Source: JAZDOT01 sp043798355
GTDB lineage: Bacteria; Patescibacteriota; Gracilibacteria; Peribacterales; Peribacteraceae
NCBI GenBank assembly: GCA_043798355.1
Contig: JAZDOT010000036.1
Coordinates: 1 to 64,000, forward strand
Reading direction: 5' to 3'
DNA: 64,000 nt
Part shown: positions 1 through 6,318 of the stretch, in pieces
Position numbering within the stretch: position 1 is the stretch's first letter
Layout of the letters: every line of letters starts with the position of its first letter
The notes under the pieces: generated by a model
Database searches by the model: none
Told to the model about the DNA's origin: nothing
Seen by the model: only the letters and a program-made list of their open reading frames with translations
Position numbers and translations under genes: made by a program

Positions 1-2
1 CG

Positions 3-272
3 AAGCTGGAAGAGCTGGATGCCAAGCAACATGCATACACCCAAACCGAGAGGGAAATGGTCGATTATATCCTCGTCTTTGCTGAACTCATGTCTAGGGC
101 TTCCTCTATATTCAAACTCGCCAATGACATCGAGCGCCGGAAGATGGTTCATATGGTCTTTACTGAACTCACCTTCTTCGACGGTAAATTGGCTTCGTAT
201 AAAGCAACGGAAGGGATGGAACTGTTCCTGAGAAGGCCTGTTGGTGTTGATGGTGGGCGACCGCAGACTTGA
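3..272 (+). CDS. C-terminal fragment of a large serine recombinase (5' end outside window)
   Basis: An open frame enters from the left edge and stops at 270-272. The ~89 residues seen resemble the C-terminal coiled-coil and tail of zinc-ribbon serine recombinases: a charged helix, a hydrophobic stretch with FAELMSRAS, then MVFTELTFFDGKLASY, which matches in layout the tail of the full recombinase at 27998-29497. The last ~7 codons run antisense into tRNA-Ile, just as the other recombinase runs into tRNA-Pro. This suggests an integrated element to the left whose attachment site is the 3' end of tRNA-Ile. The catalytic domain is not visible, so the family call is by analogy. Confidence 0.5.
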   Translation, partial: KLEELDAKQHAYTQTEREMVDYILVFAELMSRASSIFKLANDIERRKMVHMVFTELTFFDGKLASYKATEGMELFLRRPVGVDGGRPQT

Positions 273-327
273 ACTGCGGACCTCGACATTATCAGTGTCG
301 CGCTCTAACCAGCTGAGCTAGTCGCCC
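251..327 (-). tRNA. tRNA-Ile (GAT)
   Basis: On the minus strand a full cloverleaf folds: acceptor GGGCGAC/GTCGCCC, D-arm GCTC..GAGC, anticodon stem CGACA/TGTCG with loop CTGATAA (anticodon GAT), T-arm with TTCAAGT, encoded CCA. 77 nt. Its 3' end is overlapped antisense by the recombinase fragment, and its 5' side is preceded by a broken partial copy of itself. Confidence 0.97.
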
Positions 328-351
328 ATGATGTGAATGGTATCGATGAGC

Positions 352-481
352 TCAGTGTCGCGCTCCCTGCCCTTCCGTAGCTCCTTTGAGCGGAGCGAGA
401 AGGAGCGAAGGAGGGTAACCAGCTGCCTGCCCATCCGTAGTTCTGAGTGTAACGAGGAACGAAGGCGGGAGCTAGTCGCCC
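352..481 (-). repeat. Split partial copy of tRNA-Ile 5' half with two palindrome inserts
   Basis: Read on the minus strand: the first 13 nt of tRNA-Ile (481-469), a 44-bp palindrome (468-425), the next 9 nt of the tRNA (424-416), a second ~50-bp palindrome (415-366), then tRNA sequence again up to the anticodon loop (365-352). Both inserts end in CTACGGA-N-GGGCAGG. The copy stops at the anticodon loop, so it cannot be a functional tRNA. It lies between the tRNA promoter and the intact gene, inside the likely pre-tRNA leader. Confidence 0.8.
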
Positions 482-527
482 GTGGTGTGAATGACAGACC
501 AGTGTTCTGTTCCCGAGGGTGCCTGAA

Positions 528-556
528 AGGGTACGGATGAATACTGAAAAAATCAA
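528..556 (-). promoter_or_regulatory. Promoter of tRNA-Ile
   Basis: Minus strand -35 TTGATT (556-551), 17-bp spacer, -10 TACCCT (533-528). The same TTGNNN-17-TACCCT layout precedes tRNA-Lys and tRNA-Val. Transcription would start before the split tRNA copy and run into tRNA-Ile. Confidence 0.65.
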
Positions 557-592
557 CGGATTGCACTCCTGAAAAGCCGCCATTCTCCTATT

Positions 593-617
593 CCTAACCC
601 TAACCCTAACCCTAAAT
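593..617. repeat. Telomere-like CCCTAA repeat
   Basis: About four tandem CCTAAC units directly after the prs stop codon. Similar tracts occur at 3469-3490, 22961-22988, 23961-23986, 46783-46811 and 51420-51458. Confidence 0.85.
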
Positions 618-618
618 C

Positions 619-1548
619 CTACTTCCCGTAGATCTCTGTCACACTCTCGCCTTTCTCGATGTGGCGGATGACCTCCGCGAGGTGCGGGGCGATGGGGAGG
701 ATCCTGAGGGAGGGGAACGCAGCGGGATCGGCGGGGATGCTGTCGGTGACGACGACCTCCTCGAATGCCGCTGCTTTCAGGTTCTCTATGGCCTTTCCCG
801 AGAAGATGGCGTGGGTGGCTGCGGCGTAGACCTTCGGGGCCGCTCCGCGCTTCGTGAGCGCCGTCTTGGCCGAGAGGAGGCTGCCGGCGGTATCGATCAT
901 GTCGTCGAAGAGGATGCAGGTGCGACCTTCGATCTCGCCGACGACCTCGATGATCTCCGCTTCGTGGTGAGCGGGGCGGCTCTTGTGCATGATCGCGAGA
1001 TCGGCGCCCAGCATGTCCGCGAACTTCTTCGCCCTCTTTGCGCCTCCGGCATCCGGGGAGACGACGACGGGATGATCGATCTTCTTGTTCCTGAAGTAGC
1101 GAGCGAAGAGGGGGCGCGCATCGAGGGCATCCACCGGGACGCGGAAGAATCCCTGGATCTGATCCGAGTGGAGATCGAGAGTGACGACGTGGTCCGCGCC
1201 CGCTTCCTCCAGCAGGTGCGCGACGAGCTTGGCGGAGATGGGCTCGCGCGGTTCGGCGACCCGGTCCTGCCGGGCGTAGGGGAAGTGGGGGACGATGACG
1301 TGGACGGAGCTGGCGAAGGAGAGCTTCGCGGCCTGGCACAGGAGGAAGAGTTCCATCAAACATTCATCCGGTTTCATGGTTGCCGTCTGCAGGAGGTACA
1401 CGTCCTTCCCGCGCACGGACTGCTCGAAGCGGACGTAGCGCTCGCCGCAACTGAAGGCTTTCAGTATCACCTTCCCCAAGGGGATGCCCAGTTCGGCCGA
1501 GAGGGCGGAGGCTAGAGCCGGATGCGAAGAACCTGAGAAAAGATGCAT
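619..1548 (-). CDS. prs: Ribose-phosphate pyrophosphokinase (PRPP synthase)
   Basis: Makes PRPP from ribose 5-phosphate and ATP in the cytoplasm, feeding nucleotide synthesis; purL is also in this window. 309 residues, the usual length. Visible motifs: FPYARQDR of the ATP site, VTLDLHSDQIQGFF, the VVSPDAGGAKRAK flexible loop, and the PRPP-binding loop ILFDDMIDTAGS near residue 215. The ATG at 1548 was chosen because a -10 box (TAGAAT, 1565-1560 minus) lies 11 nt upstream. It shares a symmetric divergent promoter with the PRC-barrel gene on the other strand. Confidence 0.95.
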   Translation of the reverse strand: MHLFSGSSHPALASALSAELGIPLGKVILKAFSCGERYVRFEQSVRGKDVYLLQTATMKPDECLMELFLLCQAAKLSFASSVHVIVPHFPYARQDRVAEPREPISAKLVAHLLEEAGADHVVTLDLHSDQIQGFFRVPVDALDARPLFARYFRNKKIDHPVVVSPDAGGAKRAKKFADMLGADLAIMHKSRPAHHEAEIIEVVGEIEGRTCILFDDMIDTAGSLLSAKTALTKRGAAPKVYAAATHAIFSGKAIENLKAAAFEEVVVTDSIPADPAAFPSLRILPIAPHLAEVIRHIEKGESVTEIYGK

Positions 1549-1552
1549 GTGA

Positions 1553-1568
1553 TGGTATTATTCTACCA
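1553..1568. promoter_or_regulatory. Symmetric divergent -10 region between prs and the PRC-barrel gene
   Basis: TGGTA-TTATTC-TACCA is a dyad. Read leftwards it gives an extended -10, TGGTAGAAT, for prs; read rightwards it gives TGGTATTAT for the gene starting at 1570. Both starts sit within 11 nt or less, so both transcripts would be essentially leaderless. Confidence 0.5.
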
Positions 1569-1569
1569 G

Positions 1570-2109
1570 ATGCACGTCCGTTTCTCCACCTGCCGTTCGC
1601 TCCCCGTGGTCGAAGAATGTTCCGACGAGATCGTGGCACGGATCGCCGGGATCGTGCTCCAAGGCGATTCCGGCAGGGTGGAAGGATTCTTCGTGCGCGT
1701 GCCGACCTTCATCGGTTCGCACGTCCTCTTCTGTGCGTCCATGGATATCCGCCGCTTCTCGACCGTTGTCACCATCCGCGACCGCGAGGTTCTCTCGAAC
1801 ATCGAAGACCACCTGCGCATTCACGCGCTGCTCGATGAAAAGCGTCCTGTTCTGGGACAGCGTATCGTCACGGAGAGCGGAAAGCGTCTCGGACGGTGCA
1901 GAGATGTGCAGTTCGATACGGAAACCATGCAGGTGTCGTGGATCTTTCCGCGGAGGTTCTTTCGGTTTGGGATCGCGATTCCGGTGAGTGCTATCGTGCG
2001 CGTGACGCAGGAAGCCGTGATCGTGCTGGATCGTCCCCGTACGGAGGAAGAACAATCGGCGGCAGCTTTCCCTGTGGTCATTCCGGGCTTGCAGGAGGGG
2101 GCAGGATAG
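1570..2109 (+). CDS. PRC-barrel domain protein
   Basis: 179 residues if started at the ATG at 1570; an upstream ATG at 1543 overlaps prs and the -10 box, so it is less likely. The C-terminal half (GKRLGRCRDVQFDTETM then SWIFPRRFF and IPVSAIVRV) looks like a PRC-barrel: short beta strands with a GK.LG turn and a closing V.AIVRV strand. The first half may hold a second degenerate copy. PRC-barrel proteins serve in RNA processing or as adaptors; no specific role can be assigned. No signal peptide or membrane segment. Confidence 0.6.
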   Translation: MHVRFSTCRSLPVVEECSDEIVARIAGIVLQGDSGRVEGFFVRVPTFIGSHVLFCASMDIRRFSTVVTIRDREVLSNIEDHLRIHALLDEKRPVLGQRIVTESGKRLGRCRDVQFDTETMQVSWIFPRRFFRFGIAIPVSAIVRVTQEAVIVLDRPRTEEEQSAAAFPVVIPGLQEGAG

Positions 2110-2159
2110 AAGCGCGGAAGGGCCACCGAGTGAAGACAAGTTCTCAGTGTTGCCACAAA

Positions 2160-2204
2160 TAAAAAAGCGCGGCGAAGCGCGGGTCTTGTGGGTCCCGCGC
2201 TGGA
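2160..2204 (-). terminator. Hairpin with T-run on the minus strand
   Basis: Stem AGCGCGGG (2176-2183) / CCCGCGCT (2194-2201), followed on the minus strand by a T-run (2161-2166 are A on plus). It could be a second stop for transcripts arriving from the pilin-like gene. Confidence 0.4.
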
Positions 2205-2231
2205 GCTGCACCTTTGAGGGAAAAGAGAGTC

Positions 2232-2293
2232 CGTGAGAGAAAAACCGCAGGTTTGTCTCTCACGAATAAAAACCCCTCCGGCTTGGAGGGGTT
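2232..2293 (-). terminator. Terminator after the pilin-like gene, plus an adjacent long hairpin
   Basis: Stem AACCCCTCC (2271-2279) / GGAGGGGTT (2285-2293), followed on the minus strand by TTTTATT: a classical intrinsic terminator ~30 nt past the stop of the 2320-2661 gene. Next to it CGTGAGAGA (2232-2240) pairs with TCTCTCACG (2256-2264). Confidence 0.75.
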
Positions 2294-2319
2294 GGGAAAC
2301 AGAATGATGAAGAGTCCGA

Positions 2320-2661
2320 TCACAGTCTTGATATGAGGTTCACGATGGCGGAAGCAAGCAGGATGAGGATGAGACCGATCGCGGCATAGAGAATGGTCTT
2401 CTTCGCCTTGTCGACGGCACCTTCATCACCGGACGAGATCACGAGGCGGATGCCTGCGATGACGATCACGACGACGGCGACGAGAGCCATGTAACTCAAA
2501 ATCGTTGTCATAATCGAGGTGACCGTTAAGCGAACATCAGTGTGGTTTCCGATATTCATCGGGTCGCCGAAGATGCTATTAGCGAAGGCACCGGTTGCAA
2601 AGAGACAGCCGGTTACGACGGAGGATGTGGTGGCGAGCGTGCGCTTGAGAGAGATCATCAT
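2320..2661 (-). CDS. VirB2/TrbC-like pilin membrane protein
   Basis: 113 residues: an N-terminal signal-like helix ending near AFANS, a short loop, then two membrane helices (about 47-70 and 87-110) separated by a charged turn SSGDEGAVDKAKK. This two-helix layout is that of TrbC/VirB2 major pilins of type IV secretion, common in Patescibacteria. A VirB6-like protein is encoded at 39977-41764. The start is the first of two ATGs; there is no clear Shine-Dalgarno. A terminator follows. Exact function (pilus, DNA uptake or secretion) is inference. Confidence 0.6.
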   Translation of the reverse strand: MMISLKRTLATTSSVVTGCLFATGAFANSIFGDPMNIGNHTDVRLTVTSIMTTILSYMALVAVVVIVIAGIRLVISSGDEGAVDKAKKTILYAAIGLILILLASAIVNLISRL

Positions 2662-2854
2662 GAGTACAAGGGGGTAATTTTGCCTATTCTTACACCTCCC
2701 TCAGTTCCCAATGCAAGTTTTCGTGGTCTGGAGCGGCGAATAGGCTTGACAGAAAATATAAATAATTCTGTGGTTTTCTGTGTTCTCGGAGGATGATGAG
2801 CCATCAGCCGTTAGCCATCAGCCCTTCGGTTTCCAGTAAGGAGTTCTCTTCGAG

Positions 2855-3412
2855 CTATTTCTTGTTACTCAAAAAACCGACTCCGGCCAGCAGGATGGCC
2901 GGCAGCGAGAACCAGAGATCCTGATTGAGGATCATCAGTTGCATCAGTTTGCTGGTTTGCAGGACGGGGGAACCTTCTGCCGCCTGCGGGAGAGTGGTGT
3001 CCAGGAGCAGGTGTCCCGAGATGAACGTGAGGAGGATGGAGAGGAGGAGTCCCGCTGTGACGAATCCGAAGGCGCCGGTGATGAGGGAGCCCACGATGGT
3101 TCCCCCTTCTTTCTCATATTGGATGGAGATCCCTCCGCGCACCGCGATGAAGATGATGGCGAGGGCGAAGAGCGCGAGCTTCGCAATGGAGAGGCTTCCG
3201 GAATCCATCGTAAGGCCGATGACCGTGAGGATGGGTTGCGATTGCCCCGTGACGCGCATGAGGATATTGCCGATCCCCTGAATGGCGACGGCGGCGATGT
3301 ACGCGGCGATGATGATCTTCACCGCTCCGTGTTTTCCGATGATGAAACTGTACGTGATGACGATGGCGAAGAAGACGATGATGAAGATGTCCCAGCTCAG
3401 CGTGATGCCCAT
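2855..3412 (-). CDS. Unidentified integral membrane protein (about five helices)
   Basis: 185 residues, mostly hydrophobic, with about five predicted membrane segments starting right at the N terminus (ITLSWDIFIIVFFAIVITY). It ends in SNKK. The layout recalls CvpA/colicin-V-production type membrane proteins, but no diagnostic motif is visible, so no function is assigned. It lies upstream of the pilin-like gene on the same strand with a ~190-bp gap, so it could belong to the same secretion locus. Confidence 0.55.
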   Translation of the reverse strand: MGITLSWDIFIIVFFAIVITYSFIIGKHGAVKIIIAAYIAAVAIQGIGNILMRVTGQSQPILTVIGLTMDSGSLSIAKLALFALAIIFIAVRGGISIQYEKEGGTIVGSLITGAFGFVTAGLLLSILLTFISGHLLLDTTLPQAAEGSPVLQTSKLMQLMILNQDLWFSLPAILLAGVGFLSNKK

Positions 3413-3761
3413 GGTTCAGGATGATACGCGGTGGAGGATTGTGTTGCTAGAGGAAGTGAAGGGGGAGGTTAGGATGAGGATTAGGATTAGGGCGAAGGGA
3501 ATTGAAAATTGAAAATTGATAATTGAAAATGCAAAATGCAAAATGACAGCGCGTACCATCGGCGTCCCGCCGATGGGCGAAGATTCAAGATTCAAAAATC
3601 AAGGTTCAGACAAGCATCAAAAATCAACATTCAATGATTTCTTGGGATCTTGGAATTTGTTTGATACTTGAAACTTGGTATTGATTTTTCGACGGGCGAA
3701 CATGGGCACATTGGCGGAATTCTGCATGAATGTCATCCGGAGGTCGTGCTAGGCTCTCTCC
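3413..3761. other. Intergenic repeats and a hairpin before truB
   Basis: Contains a degenerate TTAGGG-like tract (3469-3490), AT-rich ATTGAAAATTGA-type repeats (3500-3545), a perfect 9-bp hairpin CCATCGGCG/CGCCGATGG (3556-3576), more short repeats, and a -10 box TAGGCT (3750-3755) 6 nt before the truB ATG. No gene seen. Confidence 0.6.
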
Positions 3762-4649
3762 ATGCGCCACGGGTTTCTCTTCATCGATAAGCCTGTCGGC
3801 CTCACGAGCCACGACTGTGTCGCGCGAGTGCGCGGAGCCCTCTCGGAGCGGGACATAGGCCATCTGGGGACGCTGGATCCCGCAGCGACGGGTCTCCTCG
3901 TGCTCGCTGTCGGTGCGAAGGCTCTCAAAATCATCGAGCTCTTTTCGGGGCTCACGAAGGAGTATGACGCCTCCATACGTTTCGGGGCGGTCAGTACCAC
4001 GTACGACGCTGAAGGGGTCATCGAAACGGTCGCCCCCCGTCCGGGGTGGACTGTTCCTCCGGTGGAGACGGTGCGCGATATCCTCGCAGGACGATTCCTC
4101 GGCACGATCGATCAGATCCCTCCCATCTACTCCGCCGTGCACGTCGGCGGCGAGCGTGCCTACAGGAAGGCGAGGCGTGCCCTGAACCAGAGCGGGGCTC
4201 TTGGTTCAGGGCAGGGGAGAGCGCTGAACATGCCTGTACGCTCCATCGAAATCCATGCGCTGGATATCCTTTCCTACGAGTACCCTTCTCTCTCGCTGCG
4301 GGTCGCCTGCGGAAGCGGCACCTACATCCGTTCCCTGGCGCACGATCTGGGGCAGGTGCTGCGGGCGGGGGCGTACCTCGCAGGATTGCGCCGCAGCAGA
4401 GTGGGGGAGTGGAGTGTGAACGATGCCGTCACTCTTGAGCACGTCTGCTGGGCGAAAGTCGTTCCCCTGCGAACGATCCTCGCGGAGCGTCCGCGCTTGG
4501 ACTTGCTGTCTTGCGAAATCGAGGATCTCCGCTTCGGACGCGATATCGCTCGACATATCGGAGCAGAAACGATCGGATGGTTCGAGGATCTGCCGGTCGC
4601 CGTCCTCGTTCCATCGGAGAGAGGGGCGCATGCGAGGAAGGTGCTGTGA
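3762..4649 (+). CDS. truB: tRNA pseudouridine(55) synthase
   Basis: Isomerises U55 in the tRNA T-loop. 295 residues. Visible: DKPVGLTSHD near the N terminus, GHLGTLDPAATGLL with the catalytic Asp in GTLDP, KEYDASIRFG, and IPPIYSAVHVGGERAY. After the ARR helix there is an in-frame insertion of about 15 residues encoded by a perfect hairpin (4180-4215); the family has no such loop. The last nine codons are duplicated ~680 bp downstream (5299-5325), bracketing two inserted genes. ATG 3762 lies 6 nt after a -10 box, implying a leaderless message. Confidence 0.95.
   Translation: MRHGFLFIDKPVGLTSHDCVARVRGALSERDIGHLGTLDPAATGLLVLAVGAKALKIIELFSGLTKEYDASIRFGAVSTTYDAEGVIETVAPRPGWTVPPVETVRDILAGRFLGTIDQIPPIYSAVHVGGERAYRKARRALNQSGALGSGQGRALNMPVRSIEIHALDILSYEYPSLSLRVACGSGTYIRSLAHDLGQVLRAGAYLAGLRRSRVGEWSVNDAVTLEHVCWAKVVPLRTILAERPRLDLLSCEIEDLRFGRDIARHIGAETIGWFEDLPVAVLVPSERGAHARKVL
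4180..4215. repeat. Palindromic repeat inside the truB coding region
   Basis: CCCTGAACCA/TGGTTCAGGG flanking GAGC-GGG-GCTC, followed by GCAGG. In frame, it adds an Ala/Gly/Ser-rich loop. The CAGGGCAGG tail is shared with the insert in lepA and resembles the tails of the palindromes in the tRNA leaders. Confidence 0.8.
4623..4649 (+). repeat. Direct repeat, copy 1 (truB 3' end)
   Basis: 27 bp ending exactly at the truB stop codon; 26/27 identical to 5299-5325. The pair brackets the DUF5678/retropepsin module and looks like a duplicated integration target. Confidence 0.85.
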
Positions 4650-4700
4650 ATTGACCGTTTGATGAATCGTGCTATCATGGAGTCCTCTTGATTCATTTCT

Positions 4701-4880
4701 ATGATTTTCTCGCGCAGCAACGCAGGCAAGTGGGTGGCCAGCAAGGCCGGGAAGGTGGTGGAGTCCTCGAAGGAACTGAAGACGCTTCTCCGGAAAGTGG
4801 AGGGCAGGGCAGATAGGCAGAACATTCGTTTCGACAAAGTGCCACCGGATGCTTTCGTCGGCGGAAGTTATGGAATTTGA
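4701..4880 (+). CDS. Small DUF5678-like protein
   Basis: 59 residues. The core GKWVASKAGKVVESSKELK has the GxWVA...GKVV.S...L layout of DUF5678, a small beta-beta-alpha domain often encoded next to retropepsin-like proteins. Its stop overlaps the next gene by 11 nt, which suggests coupled translation. The rest reads DKVPPDAFVGGSYGI, a tail often seen in such partners. Function unknown. It lies inside the duplicated truB 3' end. Confidence 0.6.
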   Translation: MIFSRSNAGKWVASKAGKVVESSKELKTLLRKVEGRADRQNIRFDKVPPDAFVGGSYGI

Positions 4881-5274
4881 ATACGCCAAACGAGAGTGGA
4901 GTGGCGGGATCATTTATGTTCCTGTTCTTCCTATTGCGCTCAACGGGTTCCCCGTAGGTCATGCTCTCGTGGATACCGGAGCAGATGTCACACTTCTTCC
5001 GATGGAACTGAATCAGGTTCTTGATTGCGAACTCGATCCGGATCATGCCATTCCATTCACCAGTGCGGGAGGCGGTGATTTCCGCGCGATTCCCGCAGTG
5101 CGCAAGATTGAGTACCGTTTGGAGCAGTCGGGATTTCGACCGATTGTCTGGAAGGGGACAGCCTATTTTGTGAGGGGACAGCCCGTGATACTGCTCGGAC
5201 AGTATGAATGTCTGTCGGAATTGATTCTGGTTCTGGATGCACGGAAGAGAAAGATTCGGGTGGAAGGTTTATGA
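4870..5274 (+). CDS. Retropepsin-like aspartyl protease
   Basis: 134 residues. The catalytic motif is VDTGADVTLLP (Asp near residue 35), the hallmark of retroviral-type pepsins that act as dimers. A second hydrophobic-Gly element, VILLGQYECL, follows near the C terminus, as expected for this fold. No signal peptide is visible, so it is probably cytoplasmic. ATG 4870 overlaps the preceding small gene. The pair is flanked by a 27-bp direct repeat of the truB 3' end, so it may have arrived as a unit. The substrate is unknown. Confidence 0.75.
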   Translation: MEFEYAKREWSGGIIYVPVLPIALNGFPVGHALVDTGADVTLLPMELNQVLDCELDPDHAIPFTSAGGGDFRAIPAVRKIEYRLEQSGFRPIVWKGTAYFVRGQPVILLGQYECLSELILVLDARKRKIRVEGL

Positions 5275-5298
5275 AAGGCTCTGTTCGTTCTTTTAAAA

Positions 5299-5325
5299 GG
5301 GGCGCATGCGAGGAATGTGCTGTGA
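5299..5325 (+). repeat. Direct repeat, copy 2 (second truB 3' end)
   Basis: Matches 4623-4649 at 26 of 27 positions, including the stop codon. It is probably the original or regenerated end of truB after insertion of the retropepsin module. Confidence 0.85.
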
Positions 5326-5333
5326 GAGTTTCC

Positions 5334-5362
5334 TTGTTCCTCTCTCTTTCCATTGCTACCCT
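5334..5362 (+). promoter_or_regulatory. Promoter of tRNA-Lys
   Basis: -35 TTGTTC (5334-5339), 17-bp spacer, extended -10 TGC-TACCCT (5357-5362). Nearly the same arrangement precedes tRNA-Val, including the bases ATTGCTACCCTGC. Confidence 0.75.
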
Positions 5363-5406
5363 GCCTGCGTTCATTCTCTCTTTCTTTCGCACCATCGTTC
5401 CATCTT

Positions 5407-5469
5407 GGGTCAGTAGCTCCCACCTGCGCTCTGCGCTTTGCTTGAGCTATGGTGGGCAGGCAGTCCGGT
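5407..5469 (+). repeat. Split partial copy of tRNA-Lys 5' end with palindrome insert
   Basis: 13 nt identical to the 5' end of tRNA-Lys (5407-5419), a 42-bp imperfect palindrome ending GGTGGGCAGGC (5420-5461), then the next 8 tRNA bases AGTCCGGT (5462-5469). It lies 88 bp before the intact gene and downstream of its promoter. Confidence 0.8.
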
Positions 5470-5494
5470 GTGATCATTCAATGATCATCTAGAT

Positions 5495-5571
5495 GGGTCA
5501 GTAGCTCAGTCCGGTAGAGCAGTTGCCTCTTAAGCAATTGGCCGAGGGTTCAAATCCCTCCTGACCCACCA
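5495..5571 (+). tRNA. tRNA-Lys (CTT)
   Basis: 77 nt with encoded CCA. Acceptor GGGTCAG/CTGACCC, anticodon stem GTTGC/GCAAT, loop CTCTTAA (anticodon CTT), T-loop TTCAAAT. Confidence 0.96.
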
Positions 5572-5608
5572 TATTGACTAATAAATAAAATCTGATATCA
5601 TAATTTTA

Positions 5609-6187
5609 ATGAACCCTCAAGATCGTACAGTGGGACTGTTCATCATGGGTGGCACGATTGACTCTCGAAATGCTCCTGAGCGCGACGGTGAGGCAGTTGT
5701 ATTGAGAACGTCATTGGTTGGCAAGTACTTAGAAAATTTACAACTCTATTTCACCATAATTGTTCGCAATATCTGCATGAAGGACAGCAGAGGCATTTTT
5801 CCTGAAGACAGAGAGAGGCTCCGAGATGAGATCAAGCAATTAGGCCTTCGAAATAATTTGGTCACTCACGGCACGTATACCATGAAAAACACTGGAGAAT
5901 ATTTACTTGCACAAGAAGCCATCAGAGACAGGGTCATCGGTCTGACAGGCAGTATGGGGACACTTCTGGGCACTGTAGATGAGGAGGGCAGACTTATGCC
6001 TTCAGACGGACAATTCAATCTTGGGTATTCTTTTGGGCAATTGTCTCATCTTGATATAGGTGTGTATCAATTCATGAATGGAGGAACCTTCAAATTACCT
6101 GAGGAGTGGTGGATGCACGATGAGAAAGGCATTTCTTGGAAGAAAGGCGGTAAGGTCTTGCGTACCAGTAAACCCGGAAACCAGTAA
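5609..6187 (+). CDS. Asparaginase-like protein (short)
   Basis: 192 residues. The N-terminal IMGGTIDS resembles the asparaginase GGTI catalytic loop with its nucleophilic Thr, and VTHGTYTMKNTGEYL resembles the second active-site segment (HGTDTM in the family, here HGTYTM with Asp replaced by Tyr). LTGSM matches the following strand. It is only about half the usual 320-residue length and lacks the C-terminal domain, so asparaginase activity is doubtful. It is more AT-rich than its neighbours and sits right after a tRNA gene, both signs of transfer. Confidence 0.65.
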   Translation: MNPQDRTVGLFIMGGTIDSRNAPERDGEAVVLRTSLVGKYLENLQLYFTIIVRNICMKDSRGIFPEDRERLRDEIKQLGLRNNLVTHGTYTMKNTGEYLLAQEAIRDRVIGLTGSMGTLLGTVDEEGRLMPSDGQFNLGYSFGQLSHLDIGVYQFMNGGTFKLPEEWWMHDEKGISWKKGGKVLRTSKPGNQ

Positions 6188-6266
6188 ACTGTGAACGATC
6201 AGCGCAACGACAAAAACAAGCGCTTCTCCTTTAAGCGACCTCCATGCAGTGTCTTTGGATAGTCCG

Positions 6267-6300
6267 CCAATCGCCCTTCGACTGTGCTCAGGGTGATTGG
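6267..6300. repeat. Intergenic palindrome
   Basis: CCAATC..GATTGG enclosing CCCTTCGAC..CTCAGGG. The inner part resembles the hairpin inserted in lepA at 44442-44465. Confidence 0.7.
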
Positions 6301-6318
6301 CTGGGGGAGTGTCCCAAT

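Noticed and set aside
352..481. Split tRNA copies as functional tRNAs or intron-containing tRNAs
   Set aside because: All stop before the T-arm and acceptor 3' strand, so no cloverleaf can form; intact genes lie downstream.
593..617. TTAGGG tracts as eukaryotic contamination
   Set aside because: They lie between clear bacterial genes and within a bacterial signal peptide, in short tracts.
305..1363. Long minus-strand frame overlapping prs and the tRNA-Ile leader
   Set aside because: Runs through prs in another frame, is Arg/Pro-rich and low in hydrophobics, as expected of a shadow frame in GC-rich DNA.
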